From Halieaceae bacterium (GTDB taxonomy: Bacteria > Pseudomonadota > Gammaproteobacteria > Pseudomonadales > Halieaceae): a DNA stretch of 64,000 bases. This document shows positions 50,663 through 60,028 of this stretch, in pieces. The DNA is taken from NCBI GenBank assembly GCA_902623175.1, contig CACNSR010000008.1:1-64000 (forward strand), read 5' to 3'. Position numbers and translations under genes: made by a program. The notes beneath the pieces are model-generated. The model did not search any database. It had not been told where the DNA came from and saw only the letters and a program-made list of their open reading frames with translations. How positions within the stretch are numbered: the first letter of the stretch is position 1; each line of letters begins with the position of its first letter.

Positions 50663-53600
50663 TCACGCCGCAATTTTGTGAGCCACCTCTATATATTGGG
50701 TGTCACCGTAAAATTCACTCAGTAGTTGTGATCGCGCTGCCAGTAGCGCTTGTCGATTTCTGGCTTTCACATGACCGTAGCCACGCAATTTCTCCGGCAG
50801 CTTCATGAGTTGTTGCGCAGCCCGGTAATTGTCTGGCGCAAGCAGGTCGCAAACTTTAGCCAGGTCTGCTTGATAACGCGCCAAATCCTCTCTCTCCTGC
50901 CTGCGCTCGCTGGTGAGTGCAAAAACATCCCATCTTGTTCCGCGGAGCCACTTTAGTTTGGCGAGTATGCGAAACATCGGCATTAGCCAGGAACCAAACT
51001 CATATTTTTTAGCTTTGCCCGTATTTGGGTCGGCTTTGCTCAGTAAAGGCGGTGCCAAATGAAACCGGATCGAGTAATTGCCTGTGAACTGCGCATTGAG
51101 TTTCGCGCGGAAGGCATCATCACTGTGCAGACGCGCCACTTCATATTCGTCTTTATAGGCCATGAGCTTGAAAAGTTGCAGGGCGACGGTATGGGTTAGC
51201 GAATCGCCCGCTTCCGGGTCTCTGTCTACACAGCGCACCTTTTCAATTTGATCGAGATAACGTTGTGCATAGCCCACACTTTGATACGCCACGAGCCGTT
51301 GAAACCGATCCTCAATCACTTGATCCAGCGTGAATTCGGCATCAGTGTTTGACGATTCTTGGGGTAGCAGCGACTCAACTAGCTCAGGTTGATTGGCGAA
51401 CCGGCGGCCAAGGAGAAACGCATTCTTATTAAATTCAACCGCCACCCCGTTCAATTCAATCGCGCGCTCCAGCGCCGGCTCACCTACAGGTACCCAGCCG
51501 CGCTGCCAGGCATACCCCAACATAAAGAGATTGGTGCCGATGGCATCTCCCGTTAACTGCAGGGCGATGTCGGAGGCGTGAATAAACTCCAGTTTCTCAC
51601 CCACTTGCGCAATCACCTTTTGCCTCATCCCCCCAGCCGGAAAATGCACATCGGGATCCTGAACGAAAGCGGCTGTGGGCTGCTCGTTGTCATTAATCAC
51701 AGCGTGGGTGCGCCCGTGGGCTACCTTGCCCATGGCCTCATAGCCTGTGCTCACCACCAGATCGCATGCAATCAACAGATCGGCTTCTCCCGCAGGGATG
51801 CGAACAGCTTTGATGTCGTCCTGTGCACTGGCGACGCGCACATGGCTAACGACTGCGCCAAATTTTTGCGCGAGTCCTGTCTGATTTAATGTTGCGCAAC
51901 CTTTGCCCTCGATATGTGCCGCCATAGCGATCAGCGAGGTGATGGTTAACACCCCAGTGCCACCGATGCCCGCCACAACCGTATTCCAGGGTTGATCGAG
52001 AGACGGCAAGTCAGGCTGGGGCAACGGATCGAAAATAGGCTCCGCCGACTGCGCTGGCTGGGTTTTGCGCAGCTCTCCGCCAACGACCGACACGAAGCTT
52101 GGGCAAAAGCCTTTTAGACAGCTGAAATCGTGGTTACAGGCGCTTTGATCAATCTGGCGTTTTTTGCCCAGCACCGTTTGCTTGGGGAGCACCGAGAGGC
52201 AGTTTGACTCGACGCTACAATCACCACAGCCTTCGCACACTGCCTCGTTGATCACGACACGACGATCAGCGTGGCGCATCTTCCCTTTTTTACGACGGCG
52301 CCTTTTTTCGGCTGCACAGGTCTGTTGATACACAATGACAGAGGTTCCCTTGAACTCTCTGAGCTCCAACATCAAGGCTTCGTATTGGTCCCGGTGCGTC
52401 AGGCTAAAGCCCGGTATGGTGTCAAACCGCCCCCGCCAGTCTTCCGGCGCATCAGATACCAGCGCGATGCGTCTCACCCCTTCGCCGCTTAACTGACGGA
52501 TGAGATCGCCAATGCTCAGAGAGCCATCGACCGGTTGCCCGCCTGTCATCGCGACGGCGTCGTTATAGAGGATCTTGTAGGTGATATTCACTCCGGCGGC
52601 GACCGCCGCACGAATCGCCAGCGTGCCTGAATGAAAATAAGTGCCGTCGCCCAGGTTCTGGAACACGTGCTGAGTCTCGGTAAATGGTGCCTGCCCAATC
52701 CAAGTCGCGCCCTCACCTCCCATTTGAGTGAAGGTATGCGTGGGGCGATCTGGCATCCAGGTGGCCATGTAGTGGCAACCAATGCCGCCCAGCGCATGGC
52801 TCCCCTCTGGCACTTTGGTGGAGGTGTTATGGGGACAACCCGAACAAAAATGAGGAACCCGTTCGATGGTTTGATAGGGCGCAGCGAGCGACTTTTCTTT
52901 TTCCTCAATCCACCGGATACGTTGCTCTAGCAATTCACTAGAGAAGAATCCTCGAATCCGATCGGCGATGACCAGCGCGACCATCGCCGGCGTCAGCTCT
53001 CCCACATTGGTCAGTAGATCTCGACCGACCTCATCAAACTCGCCAACCACCCTTGGCCGGCTGCCTACTGGGTAGTTATAGAGCTGAGAGGTCAGTTGAT
53101 CCTCAATAATAGAGCGTTTCTCTTCGACAACCAGAATCTCTTCGAGCCCCTCGGCAAAGTCATGGGTCAGCCGCGGTTCCAACGGCCAGGGCATGCCAAC
53201 TTTGAAAACCCTGATGCCGATTTCGGCGCCAATGGCCTCGGTAATACCCATGTCCTCAAGCGCCTGCATGACATCGAGGTATGCCTTACCCGACGTGATG
53301 ATGCCAAAGCGAGGGTTGGAGCTATCCAGTACTAAACGATTTAGGCGGTTGACCCTGGCAAACTCGCGGGCCGCATAGATTTTATATTTGTTGAGGCGAA
53401 GCTCCTGCTGCAGCGGCTTGTCGGGCCATCTGGCGTGCACACCGTCGGCGGGCAGTTCAAATTCTTCCGGTATGATGATATCCACGCGGTCGGAATTAAT
53501 GTCAGCGGAAATCGCCGAGTCCATGTTTTCTGTGATGGCCTTCAGGCCGACCCAACAGCCTGAATACCGGGATAGCTCCCAACCGAAAATACCCAGATCC

Positions 53601-54157
53601 AGCACCTCCTGCACGTTAGCCGGCGCCAGTACAGGCACAGAGGCGCCAATGAACATGTGTTCAGACTGGTGGGGCAGGGTCGAGGATTTGCAGGCGTGGT
53701 CATCACCTGCCACCGCGAGCACACCACCATAGCGAGACGTGCCAAAGGCGTTCGCATGCTTTATGACGTCCATGCTCCGGTCAACGCCAGGGCCTTTGCC
53801 GTACCACATCCCAAAAACACCATCGAAGCGCGCGCCCTCGGACAGGTTGGTCTGTTGGCTGCCCCACACCGATGTCGCAGCAAGGTCCTCATTAACGCCC
53901 GGCTGGAAGTGAATCTGGTGGGCGTCGAGGTATTCGGTAGCTTTCCACATGGCTTGATCGACGCCGCCCAGAGGGCTGCCACGATAGCCAGAGACGAAGC
54001 CCGCAGTATTGAGACCTCGCTTCAAATCCCTTTTTCTTTGCAGCATTGGAAGGCGAACCAGCGCCTCAATGCCAGTCATGTACGCGGATGTGTGGTCGTG
54101 AGTGTACTTGTCGTCCAGTGACACTCTCCGCAACGGCGGTCGCTCTGCCTGCCCCAT
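50663..54157 (-). CDS. Indolepyruvate ferredoxin oxidoreductase, fused single-chain form
   Basis: 1164 residues combining all parts of indolepyruvate:ferredoxin oxidoreductase. The N-terminal pyrimidine-binding domain has GYRGSPLGGVDQAM. The thiamine diphosphate domain includes FCSGCPHNTS and GGEGATWIGQ. A ferredoxin-like 4Fe-4S segment holds CEGCGDC and further cysteines up to SCLKGFCPSF. The gamma domain has AGIGGTGVLT. The C-terminal 350 residues are the extra domain of proteobacterial fused forms. The enzyme oxidatively decarboxylates aryl- or branched-chain 2-oxo acids to acyl-CoA, reducing ferredoxin. The ATG at 54157 has AGAGG eight bases upstream and is preferred to ATG 54181. It diverges from an Lrp-type regulator, a common pairing for control by amino acids. 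Confidence 0.95.
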   Translation of the reverse strand: MGQAERPPLRRVSLDDKYTHDHTSAYMTGIEALVRLPMLQRKRDLKRGLNTAGFVSGYRGSPLGGVDQAMWKATEYLDAHQIHFQPGVNEDLAATSVWGSQQTNLSEGARFDGVFGMWYGKGPGVDRSMDVIKHANAFGTSRYGGVLAVAGDDHACKSSTLPHQSEHMFIGASVPVLAPANVQEVLDLGIFGWELSRYSGCWVGLKAITENMDSAISADINSDRVDIIIPEEFELPADGVHARWPDKPLQQELRLNKYKIYAAREFARVNRLNRLVLDSSNPRFGIITSGKAYLDVMQALEDMGITEAIGAEIGIRVFKVGMPWPLEPRLTHDFAEGLEEILVVEEKRSIIEDQLTSQLYNYPVGSRPRVVGEFDEVGRDLLTNVGELTPAMVALVIADRIRGFFSSELLEQRIRWIEEKEKSLAAPYQTIERVPHFCSGCPHNTSTKVPEGSHALGGIGCHYMATWMPDRPTHTFTQMGGEGATWIGQAPFTETQHVFQNLGDGTYFHSGTLAIRAAVAAGVNITYKILYNDAVAMTGGQPVDGSLSIGDLIRQLSGEGVRRIALVSDAPEDWRGRFDTIPGFSLTHRDQYEALMLELREFKGTSVIVYQQTCAAEKRRRRKKGKMRHADRRVVINEAVCEGCGDCSVESNCLSVLPKQTVLGKKRQIDQSACNHDFSCLKGFCPSFVSVVGGELRKTQPAQSAEPIFDPLPQPDLPSLDQPWNTVVAGIGGTGVLTITSLIAMAAHIEGKGCATLNQTGLAQKFGAVVSHVRVASAQDDIKAVRIPAGEADLLIACDLVVSTGYEAMGKVAHGRTHAVINDNEQPTAAFVQDPDVHFPAGGMRQKVIAQVGEKLEFIHASDIALQLTGDAIGTNLFMLGYAWQRGWVPVGEPALERAIELNGVAVEFNKNAFLLGRRFANQPELVESLLPQESSNTDAEFTLDQVIEDRFQRLVAYQSVGYAQRYLDQIEKVRCVDRDPEAGDSLTHTVALQLFKLMAYKDEYEVARLHSDDAFRAKLNAQFTGNYSIRFHLAPPLLSKADPNTGKAKKYEFGSWLMPMFRILAKLKWLRGTRWDVFALTSERRQEREDLARYQADLAKVCDLLAPDNYRAAQQLMKLPEKLRGYGHVKARNRQALLAARSQLLSEFYGDTQYIEVAHKIAA

Positions 54158-54294
54158 GTGCTTGCCTCTTTGCTCAAGCATGCCTCGGGATATTATGGGT
54201 CGCGGAGACGGGGGAATTTATCTTAAATATTTGCCTCGCAGCCATGAAACGCATAAAATACCCTTTTATATGATTTAAAAAGATATTTTTATTC
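54158..54294. promoter_or_regulatory. Divergent promoter region, oxidoreductase and Lrp
   Basis: Strongly AT-rich from 54220 to 54294, with A and T runs of the kind Lrp/AsnC proteins bind. No single operator can be defined by eye. Confidence 0.45.
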
Positions 54295-54768
54295 ATGATT
54301 ATTGATTCAACCGACAAGAAACTGCTCAGCTTGCTTCAAGAGGACGCCAACATCAGCACCTCGGCACTGGCGGAAAGGTTGCACATCTCACAGTCCCCTT
54401 GCTGGCGGCGCATTAATCGGCTGGAGGAGCAAGGGATCATTCAAAAGCGAGTCGCGGTGTTGGATCGCGAAGCGCTTGGCATGAGTGTTGTGGTATTTGC
54501 GACCGTTAATCTGACCCAAACGGGCAGACAAAACCTGATCGAGTTTGAGCAGATGATCAAAGGCCATCCCGAGGTATTAGAGTGCTACACGATGACCGGC
54601 ATCTGGGACTACGTCCTCAAGATCGTCACGCGCGATGTCCGACACTACGAGGACTTTGTCAGGAACACGCTGAGTGCGAGCGACTTGATCAGAGAGCTAC
54701 ATTCACACGTCGCCGTGACAGAAATTAAGAACACTTCCGCGCTGCCCCTGGCCGCACAACTAGGCTAG
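54295..54768 (+). CDS. Lrp/AsnC family regulator
   Basis: 157 residues. The N-terminal helix-turn-helix (LLSLLQEDANISTSALAERL, then ISQSPCWRRINRLEEQGII) and a C-terminal RAM ligand-binding domain (VLECYTMTGIWDYVLKI) give the standard architecture. These regulators sense amino acids and form octamers. Facing the indolepyruvate oxidoreductase gene, it probably controls aromatic amino acid catabolism. Confidence 0.92.
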   Translation: MIIDSTDKKLLSLLQEDANISTSALAERLHISQSPCWRRINRLEEQGIIQKRVAVLDREALGMSVVVFATVNLTQTGRQNLIEFEQMIKGHPEVLECYTMTGIWDYVLKIVTRDVRHYEDFVRNTLSASDLIRELHSHVAVTEIKNTSALPLAAQLG

Positions 54769-55015
54769 CGAGGCGCACTGAGCGTCTTTCGCGTGATCCT
54801 AGTTGCCTTCCCAAACCGCTAGAGCCTGTGTTTTTGTTCACCTTTATTTTTTCGAAATCGTACGTTTTAACGTGTTTCTTTGCGTGGACACTATCGCGGC
54901 AAGGGATTGATCAAAGCCCAACGGGCGAATCTCACGCTAATTTCGCCAAGCTTAAACATTAGACTTTGGCACACAAGTTACGGCATGCTCTAGTAACATC
55001 TGAGTCAACCTACAC
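54769..55015. other. Intergenic region with a decayed right-flank copy
   Basis: 247 bp between Lrp and the small membrane protein, containing the fragment at 54820-54905. No gene or terminator was recognised. Confidence 0.5.
54820..54905 (+). repeat. Decayed right flank of the tRNA-linked repeat
   Basis: The sequence GAGCCTGTGTTTTT, then TCGTACGTTTTAACGTGTTT, then GCGTGGACACTATCGC aligns with the right flanks at 7006-7089 and 37565-37651. The hairpin is broken here: CACTATC has no exact partner. The left arm and tRNA half cannot be recognised. It has the same orientation as the other copies and marks the end of the amidinohydrolase/oxidoreductase module. Confidence 0.7.
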
Positions 55016-55297
55016 ATGAAAAATTCATTTGCGACGTTTTTTTGCTGGTGGGCGTTCTTGCACGTCATTTGGATGGTTCTAACGTTTATTTTGTGGGGCA
55101 TCATAGACATAGATGACAACAGTCTGATAACCCTCACATCCGAATTTATCTACGACTGCTACGCCTTCGGTCTGTTCCAAATGAATGGATGGGCAATTCT
55201 TGGCTTTGCCCCTGCAGTATGGGCCACCTTAAGAGTTACAACTGGACGATGGTGCATTCTGCCGTGGAGGAAAAAGTGGCAGCTAGACTCCCTCTAG
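55016..55297 (+). CDS. Small membrane protein of unknown function
   Basis: 93 residues with two hydrophobic segments (about residues 8-31, FFCWWAFLHVIWMVLTFILW, and 48-74) separated by a short acidic loop (IIDIDDN), then a basic tail (RKKW). The composition looks like a real two-helix membrane protein, but I see no ribosome-binding site before ATG 55016 and recognise no family. It has no close neighbour on its strand. Confidence 0.5.
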   Translation: MKNSFATFFCWWAFLHVIWMVLTFILWGIIDIDDNSLITLTSEFIYDCYAFGLFQMNGWAILGFAPAVWATLRVTTGRWCILPWRKKWQLDSL

Positions 55298-55454
55298 TAG
55301 CCGCCACAAAAACGCATCGAGCTCAAAGTGGTAGGCTCCCAAGAAAGCATTTCTAGCCAAAAACACGTGTAGGGTGAACCTTGATAGAACCAAACATGCG
55401 AAGGTTATCCTGGGGTAGCAGCCCTCAAGCGATGCGGCTGCTGGAGCAAAGGCG
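55298..55454. other. Intergenic region before the adenylate cyclase gene
   Basis: 157 bp without a gene. GGAGCAAAGGCG directly before ATG 55455 can serve as ribosome-binding site. Confidence 0.5.
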
Positions 55455-56474
55455 ATGAGTAAAGATATATTTGCTCAAGAATCAAAGATTTTATCGGAAG
55501 CAAAGACACATCTTAGCGATGAGCCCATTCGGCCTGAGATCTATGCTGAGCTGGTCTCTAATTATGGAAAACTGCTAAGAACTACAAAAAAAATTATCAA
55601 GCTGAGTGATAAAAACGAGGATAAACTGAATGAGCTGAAGAGCGAAGCAGTGGAAAGCAGTGCAAAGCTGCAAAGCATCTCTTCTCAACTCTCTAAATTC
55701 CTATCTCCACAACTTTACGACTCTATATTCTCTGGTTCGCGAGCTGGGACTAGAGCCACTAGACGTAAGAAGCTGACAGTATTTTTTTCTGATCTTTGTG
55801 GTTTCACGGATTTCGTAGAGAGTGTGGAATCGGAAGACGTTACGCACGTTTTAAATCTTTATTTGGAGACTATGACCAACATAGCTCTCAACTATGGCGC
55901 TACCATCGATAAATATATCGGTGATGGAATCATGCTTTTTTTCGGCGACCCAGAAAGCAAAGGAATTAAAGAAGACGCCCTCAGCTGCGTGAAAATGGCG
56001 ATGGAAATGCAGAGAGGGCTTGAAGAGCTCTCCGACGAGTGGTCTCAGTATGGTTTAAAAGAACCGCTCAAGATGCGCATAGGAATCGATACAGGGTTCG
56101 CCACAGTGGGAAATTTTGGATCTGAATCTCGGCTCGATTACACCGCTATTGGATCAGCAGTGAACCGAGCATCTAGGCTAGAGTCTGCAGCTGAGAACGG
56201 TTCTATATACATTTCCGAGGACACTTATCGCTTGATTGAAGAACACGTCGAAGCTACTGCGCTGCCCTCCCTGAACCTCAAAGGAATTGGCGATTTCAAC
56301 GCAAGGAAGGTGGTCGGCGAGGTGGATTCGGACTCAATTACCATCTCCGTAGGTACAAGGAACTTTTCTTTGGTACCAGAACAAATGTCAGCAGCAGAAC
56401 TTCATAAGATGCAATCTTCTCTAGAATCGGCGCTCAAAAAGCTGAGCAAATATTCTGAAAAAAAGCGATCTTAA
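55455..56474 (+). CDS. Cytoplasmic class III adenylate cyclase with N-terminal signalling helix
   Basis: 339 residues without membrane segments. Residues 30-80 are a long helix (YGKLLRTTKKIIKLSDKNED), a signalling or docking stalk. The catalytic domain spans about 105-290, with metal-binding D113 (FFSDLCGFT) and D157 (KYIGDGIMLFF), adenine-selecting K153 and D228 (RLDYTAIG), and N237 and R241 (VNRASR) for transition-state binding. All needed residues are present, so it should make cAMP. It converges on the SiaB-like kinase gene, with stops 4 bp apart. In Pseudomonas the SiaA/B/C switch controls the diguanylate cyclase SiaD. Here an adenylate cyclase occupies the adjoining place, which suggests but does not prove a functional swap. 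Confidence 0.9.
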   Translation: MSKDIFAQESKILSEAKTHLSDEPIRPEIYAELVSNYGKLLRTTKKIIKLSDKNEDKLNELKSEAVESSAKLQSISSQLSKFLSPQLYDSIFSGSRAGTRATRRKKLTVFFSDLCGFTDFVESVESEDVTHVLNLYLETMTNIALNYGATIDKYIGDGIMLFFGDPESKGIKEDALSCVKMAMEMQRGLEELSDEWSQYGLKEPLKMRIGIDTGFATVGNFGSESRLDYTAIGSAVNRASRLESAAENGSIYISEDTYRLIEEHVEATALPSLNLKGIGDFNARKVVGEVDSDSITISVGTRNFSLVPEQMSAAELHKMQSSLESALKKLSKYSEKKRS

Positions 56475-56478
56475 TTTT

Positions 56479-57024
56479 TCAAGTTACCCAGCCCCGATAA
56501 ATGAAGAGATCGCCCTCTTCAGTATTTTTGAAATCAAATTCGAACTTTGAAACTCTTCTGGCCATATCTATAAAACCAAGACCCGCACCGACTGAATTGT
56601 CAGGAGGACCATCACGGAGTCTTTGTTTATAAAGTGTTCTTAGTTCTTCTTGGTCCTTGGTACTGAGCTCGCTTAACGTGTTCTGTAGCATCGCTCTTTT
56701 TTCTGGTGCTATTACATTTACCGCCTCAATCAGGAACCCGTCCTCGATTACGCTAATAGCAATAGTGCCAATGCTGTCTCCTGATGACTTTGTTTTATGA
56801 TGCGAGTATCTAATTATGTTCTGCGCCTGCTCTATAAAAACACCAAAAACCCTTCGCGATAAAGCTTCTTGCGTTTCCTTATCGGAGATTTGGTGCTTTA
56901 CTGGATTAGACATTGTTGTCAGCAATTCCTCGTTCATGGGCCCCGAATAGCAAAATAACGTCTGCCTTTCCTGCATATAGCTATGCAATGCAACTGTTTC
57001 GTCACTTCGAGTATTTTTAGTCAT
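56479..57024 (-). CDS. SiaB-like protein kinase (DUF6272)
   Basis: About 181 residues. VFIEQAQNIIRYSHH is the N-box of a histidine-kinase-like ATPase fold and VGAGLGFIDMARRV the G-box, as in SiaB, which phosphorylates SiaC on a hydroxyl residue. ATG 57024 has GGAG upstream. A GTG at 57054 would add ten residues. It is the last gene of the leftward SiaA-SiaC-SiaB group, 55 bp after SiaC. The expected job is to switch SiaC off by phosphorylation, opposed by the SiaA phosphatase. The assignment rests on domain look and context. Confidence 0.83.
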   Translation of the reverse strand: MTKNTRSDETVALHSYMQERQTLFCYSGPMNEELLTTMSNPVKHQISDKETQEALSRRVFGVFIEQAQNIIRYSHHKTKSSGDSIGTIAISVIEDGFLIEAVNVIAPEKRAMLQNTLSELSTKDQEELRTLYKQRLRDGPPDNSVGAGLGFIDMARRVSKFEFDFKNTEEGDLFIYRGWVT

Positions 57025-57079
57025 ATCGGCCGCGCTCCAGTGGTAAATAACCACAATCTACTAGGTAGGCTTCCGCCCA

Positions 57080-57442
57080 CTAGATCACAACTAAGTTGTA
57101 GCAACAGTGACTCAGGTCTTCCTCAAAATCTTCTCCAGCCTCTTGCATAGTGTCATCGTCACTGCGGTATCTCCAGTTGATCGTGATCTTTCGACCGGCT
57201 TCCGAGGCGCCTTCAAGAAAATCAAAAAAATCAAACAGGAACTTCGCTGAAGAACTGTTGAAGTAATAAAGTTCAACATCGACCGTGAAAGCACCTTCAC
57301 TCTGATTCAGCCCTTCGTCCAATGCTTGCATCACGGGATCGGCCCACTCTGAAATATTTTCGGGATAGCATTCCCCGCGCACTAGACACCGATCAGATTC
57401 TATTTCCACTAGGGGCGTTCTCTGAGTAGCCTCAAAAATCAT
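57080..57442 (-). CDS. SiaC-like phosphoprotein (DUF1987)
   Basis: About 120 residues of the DUF1987 family: RTPLVEIESDRCLVRGECYP, then ISEWADPVMQAL, then VELYYFNSSSAKFLFDFFDF. In Pseudomonas SiaC the regulatory phosphosite is a Thr in the corresponding strand-loop. Here the loop reads N-S-S-S, so a Ser would have to take its place. The acidic C-terminus ends in CCYNLVVI. ATG 57442 has GGAG at the right distance. ATG 57448 is too close to it. Unphosphorylated SiaC binds and activates its cyclase in Pseudomonas. The cyclases in this window are adenylate cyclases. Confidence 0.85.
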   Translation of the reverse strand: MIFEATQRTPLVEIESDRCLVRGECYPENISEWADPVMQALDEGLNQSEGAFTVDVELYYFNSSSAKFLFDFFDFLEGASEAGRKITINWRYRSDDDTMQEAGEDFEEDLSHCCYNLVVI

Positions 57443-57470
57443 TGTCATTCTCCAAAACCTTCGCGCAATG

Positions 57471-59690
57471 CTACCCCTCCGAGGTCCGGAAGGTGAATGC
57501 TAATAATGTCAAATCATCTCTGAACGGTGACTCCCCCCGATAAGCATCTACACCGCCCATAACGCCAGAGACTATGGCCGAAGGAGAAGAATCTTGCGTA
57601 TCGCTCATAAGTTTAATAGCCCGCCTGCGACCAAAGGCAACGGGCTGCTCGCCGGGACCCATAACATCGGTTATGCCGTCCGTGAGCATCACGAAGGTTC
57701 CATCACAGTCTGGCACGTTATTTGTAGTAAAGGTGAAATCAGAGCTAAAGCGGCTGCTGCCCACTGATTTACGATCTCCTTTCGTTTCAAAAGTGCCCGT
57801 ATCTGTGATTTTAAAAAGCGACGACTTGGCGCCTGCAAAGCTCAACTGGCGACTTTGCCTGTCATAAATACACACTCCCCCGTCAAAGCCCTCATCACTC
57901 GTATTTTTCTGATCAGTCCTGGTAAGTGTGGCTCTCAATGCGCGATTCACCTTTGATAAATACTCTCCCGCAGTTTGCTCTGACTCGACCTCAATAGCGC
58001 TCTCTAAATGGCCTCGAGCAATGATGGACAAAAACGCTCCGGGTACGCCATGACCAGTGCAATCAATAACCGAGATATAAATTTTTTGCGGGTACTCCTT
58101 TATGAAGTAAATATCGCCGCCGACAATATCTCTGGGCCGCCACCAAACTTCCATTTCCATTTCGTCGGGTAATACGGACGGCAATAACGCGTTCTGAAGT
58201 TTTGCTGCGTATCTTATGGAACTGCCTATTTCGTCTCTTGCCGCTACCAATTCATGAGTTCGCGCTTCAATCAGATTGGCCACTTCGTCGGACATCGTCG
58301 AAAACGCACGAGACATGAGCTCAATAGACACGTTCTCCTTTTGCTCATCATTTCCTGCTGAAAGGGCACGTCTCATTTCCGTTATCTCCCGTCGAAGCAT
58401 GCCACGAGCGCTTCCTTCTAGCTGCTCTGATAAAAGAGACATCTTCTCAAAAATTATTTGATCCCTTTTTTCGCGCCTCTCGGCCCTGGAAGCATTCTCC
58501 CGCTCAGCTTCAATTCTATGTTGTCGGTAATCGTTGATCGTCGTTTGCAGCCTGCTCACCTCATCCGTCCGCGAACCCTTGTATTCTTTGGCCTCGCCCT
58601 CTGACGTGGAAAGATCGCCTTCCCTAATTCGCTCAAGGGCCTTGATTGACTCCAATATTCTATTGAAGGACTTCGATGTCACCGAAGATACTAGGCCAAG
58701 TATCAGCAATGAAAGGCTCAAAAATATAATAAGAGTCAGCCTTTGAGCGCCTTCTAGAGCGTCAATCAGTTCAGTTTGATCATCGAAAATTAAAATACGA
58801 AATTCGCTTGGCCTCACTTGCTTACTGAAGGGTATCGACGAAACACGGAACGACAGATCATTCTCCACATAACTGTACTTAAAAGTTTTTTGAACAGCCC
58901 CAAAAGAAATAGCCGACTTGATAAGCAGCGATAGAATTTCAGGCCGGGATTCACCGTAGTAGTCATGAACAGTGATCACTTGATCACCAACCGCCAACGC
59001 CGACTCGATTTCAAAGTTCTCCGAAAATTGTTCCAGGCTCTCGATAACATTCCTTCCTATGACCACAATGGCTATAGGCTCGTTACTTGATCCTGGCAGA
59101 GTGAACGACAACGTATCGTTAACGGATAGAGGCTGTGCTTGAGATGCATCTGCAATAGTAGTTACGTGCCTGCGAGGCCCATCATCTAGAGAATCAATAA
59201 AATCATCGAATTGATGAGAATAGTCTGGGATCGAATTTGGCGAGCACGGGTCAGCGCCAACTGCATACAGGCTGGACTCACAAAAAATAAGTTGTCCGTC
59301 AGCCCCATAAACTTTCGCATAGGTGATGCGACTCTCGGCTATCGGACTAGCGAAGACGCGGTCGAGAAGTTGCGCGGCCCTTTCTAACTGATCATTTTCA
59401 AGTGCCTGCAGAAGCGGGTTTGTAGTGTTGGTCCTGTCAAACGCATCTAACTTCGGATCCCAGAAATCCCTATTCCGTTGGCTGCCATCCAAAGGGTCAA
59501 ATGCGAGAAGCCCCGTTACGAACTTAGTATCTAAATCTGTCAGCCATGCCGAGGAGTGTGCAACCAAGGTTTCTTGCGAGCTGTAGTCATTGTGCGCATC
59601 ATTCAGCTCACGAAAAGAGAGAAAATTCGCGGCGAATAGGCAGGCAATGCCAACGAATATAATGAGTAACGTTTTTTTCTTTATTGTCAT
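57471..59690 (-). CDS. SiaA-like membrane phosphatase (sensor, HAMP, SpoIIE/PP2C)
   Basis: 739 residues. One helix (about 7-25) leads into a periplasmic sensor of about 290 residues with paired cysteines (LIFCESSLYAVGADPC). The second helix (LTLIIFLSLSLLILGLVSS) is followed by a HAMP domain, a coiled coil with EKMSLLSEQLEGSARGML, and a C-terminal SpoIIE-type PP2C domain (IVGGDIYFI, IDCTGHGVPGAFLS, LTDGITDVMGPG, DDLTLLAF). It should dephosphorylate SiaC in response to an envelope signal. ATG 59690 leads straight into the membrane helix. ATG 59714 would add eight residues. The sensor, HAMP and linker are paralogous to those of the adenylate cyclase at 60609. Confidence 0.88.
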   Translation of the reverse strand: MTIKKKTLLIIFVGIACLFAANFLSFRELNDAHNDYSSQETLVAHSSAWLTDLDTKFVTGLLAFDPLDGSQRNRDFWDPKLDAFDRTNTTNPLLQALENDQLERAAQLLDRVFASPIAESRITYAKVYGADGQLIFCESSLYAVGADPCSPNSIPDYSHQFDDFIDSLDDGPRRHVTTIADASQAQPLSVNDTLSFTLPGSSNEPIAIVVIGRNVIESLEQFSENFEIESALAVGDQVITVHDYYGESRPEILSLLIKSAISFGAVQKTFKYSYVENDLSFRVSSIPFSKQVRPSEFRILIFDDQTELIDALEGAQRLTLIIFLSLSLLILGLVSSVTSKSFNRILESIKALERIREGDLSTSEGEAKEYKGSRTDEVSRLQTTINDYRQHRIEAERENASRAERREKRDQIIFEKMSLLSEQLEGSARGMLRREITEMRRALSAGNDEQKENVSIELMSRAFSTMSDEVANLIEARTHELVAARDEIGSSIRYAAKLQNALLPSVLPDEMEMEVWWRPRDIVGGDIYFIKEYPQKIYISVIDCTGHGVPGAFLSIIARGHLESAIEVESEQTAGEYLSKVNRALRATLTRTDQKNTSDEGFDGGVCIYDRQSRQLSFAGAKSSLFKITDTGTFETKGDRKSVGSSRFSSDFTFTTNNVPDCDGTFVMLTDGITDVMGPGEQPVAFGRRRAIKLMSDTQDSSPSAIVSGVMGGVDAYRGESPFRDDLTLLAFTFRTSEG

Positions 59691-60028
59691 CAAGCAATTT
59701 CCATCCGCGCACATCTCTCAGCGAATTTATCGCGCGTTTAAACCACAACCCCTACTGAAGACTAAAATCTGCCCCTGAGAAGAGCGGCTCAAACCATGTA
59801 GAGTGTAGCGATAACGTACCTTGAAAGTTGATTAGAATGAACCCTGAGTGCTTGGACGAGCCCAGTGCCGAAGAGTGTACCTTCATCGAAGGGCGTTAAG
59901 AAACGGCTTCGTGCACCATGGGACTTAACTAATAACCGGTAGCGAAATGCGAATGCCGGTGCAGACACTAAAGTAATATCGATCTGACGGCATTCCGTCG
60001 GCTGAACCAGATGATAAGGAGAGACCCG
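59691..60028. promoter_or_regulatory. Divergent region, SiaA cluster and glutathione peroxidase
   Basis: About 340 bp with no gene. AAGGAGA at 60016-60022 is the ribosome-binding site of the peroxidase. Promoters for both directions must lie here, but I cannot name boxes with confidence. Confidence 0.5.

Noticed and set aside
55455-56474. SiaD diguanylate cyclase
   Set aside because: The catalytic domain has class III cyclase motifs (FFSDLCGFT, IGDG, VNRAS) and no GGDEF.
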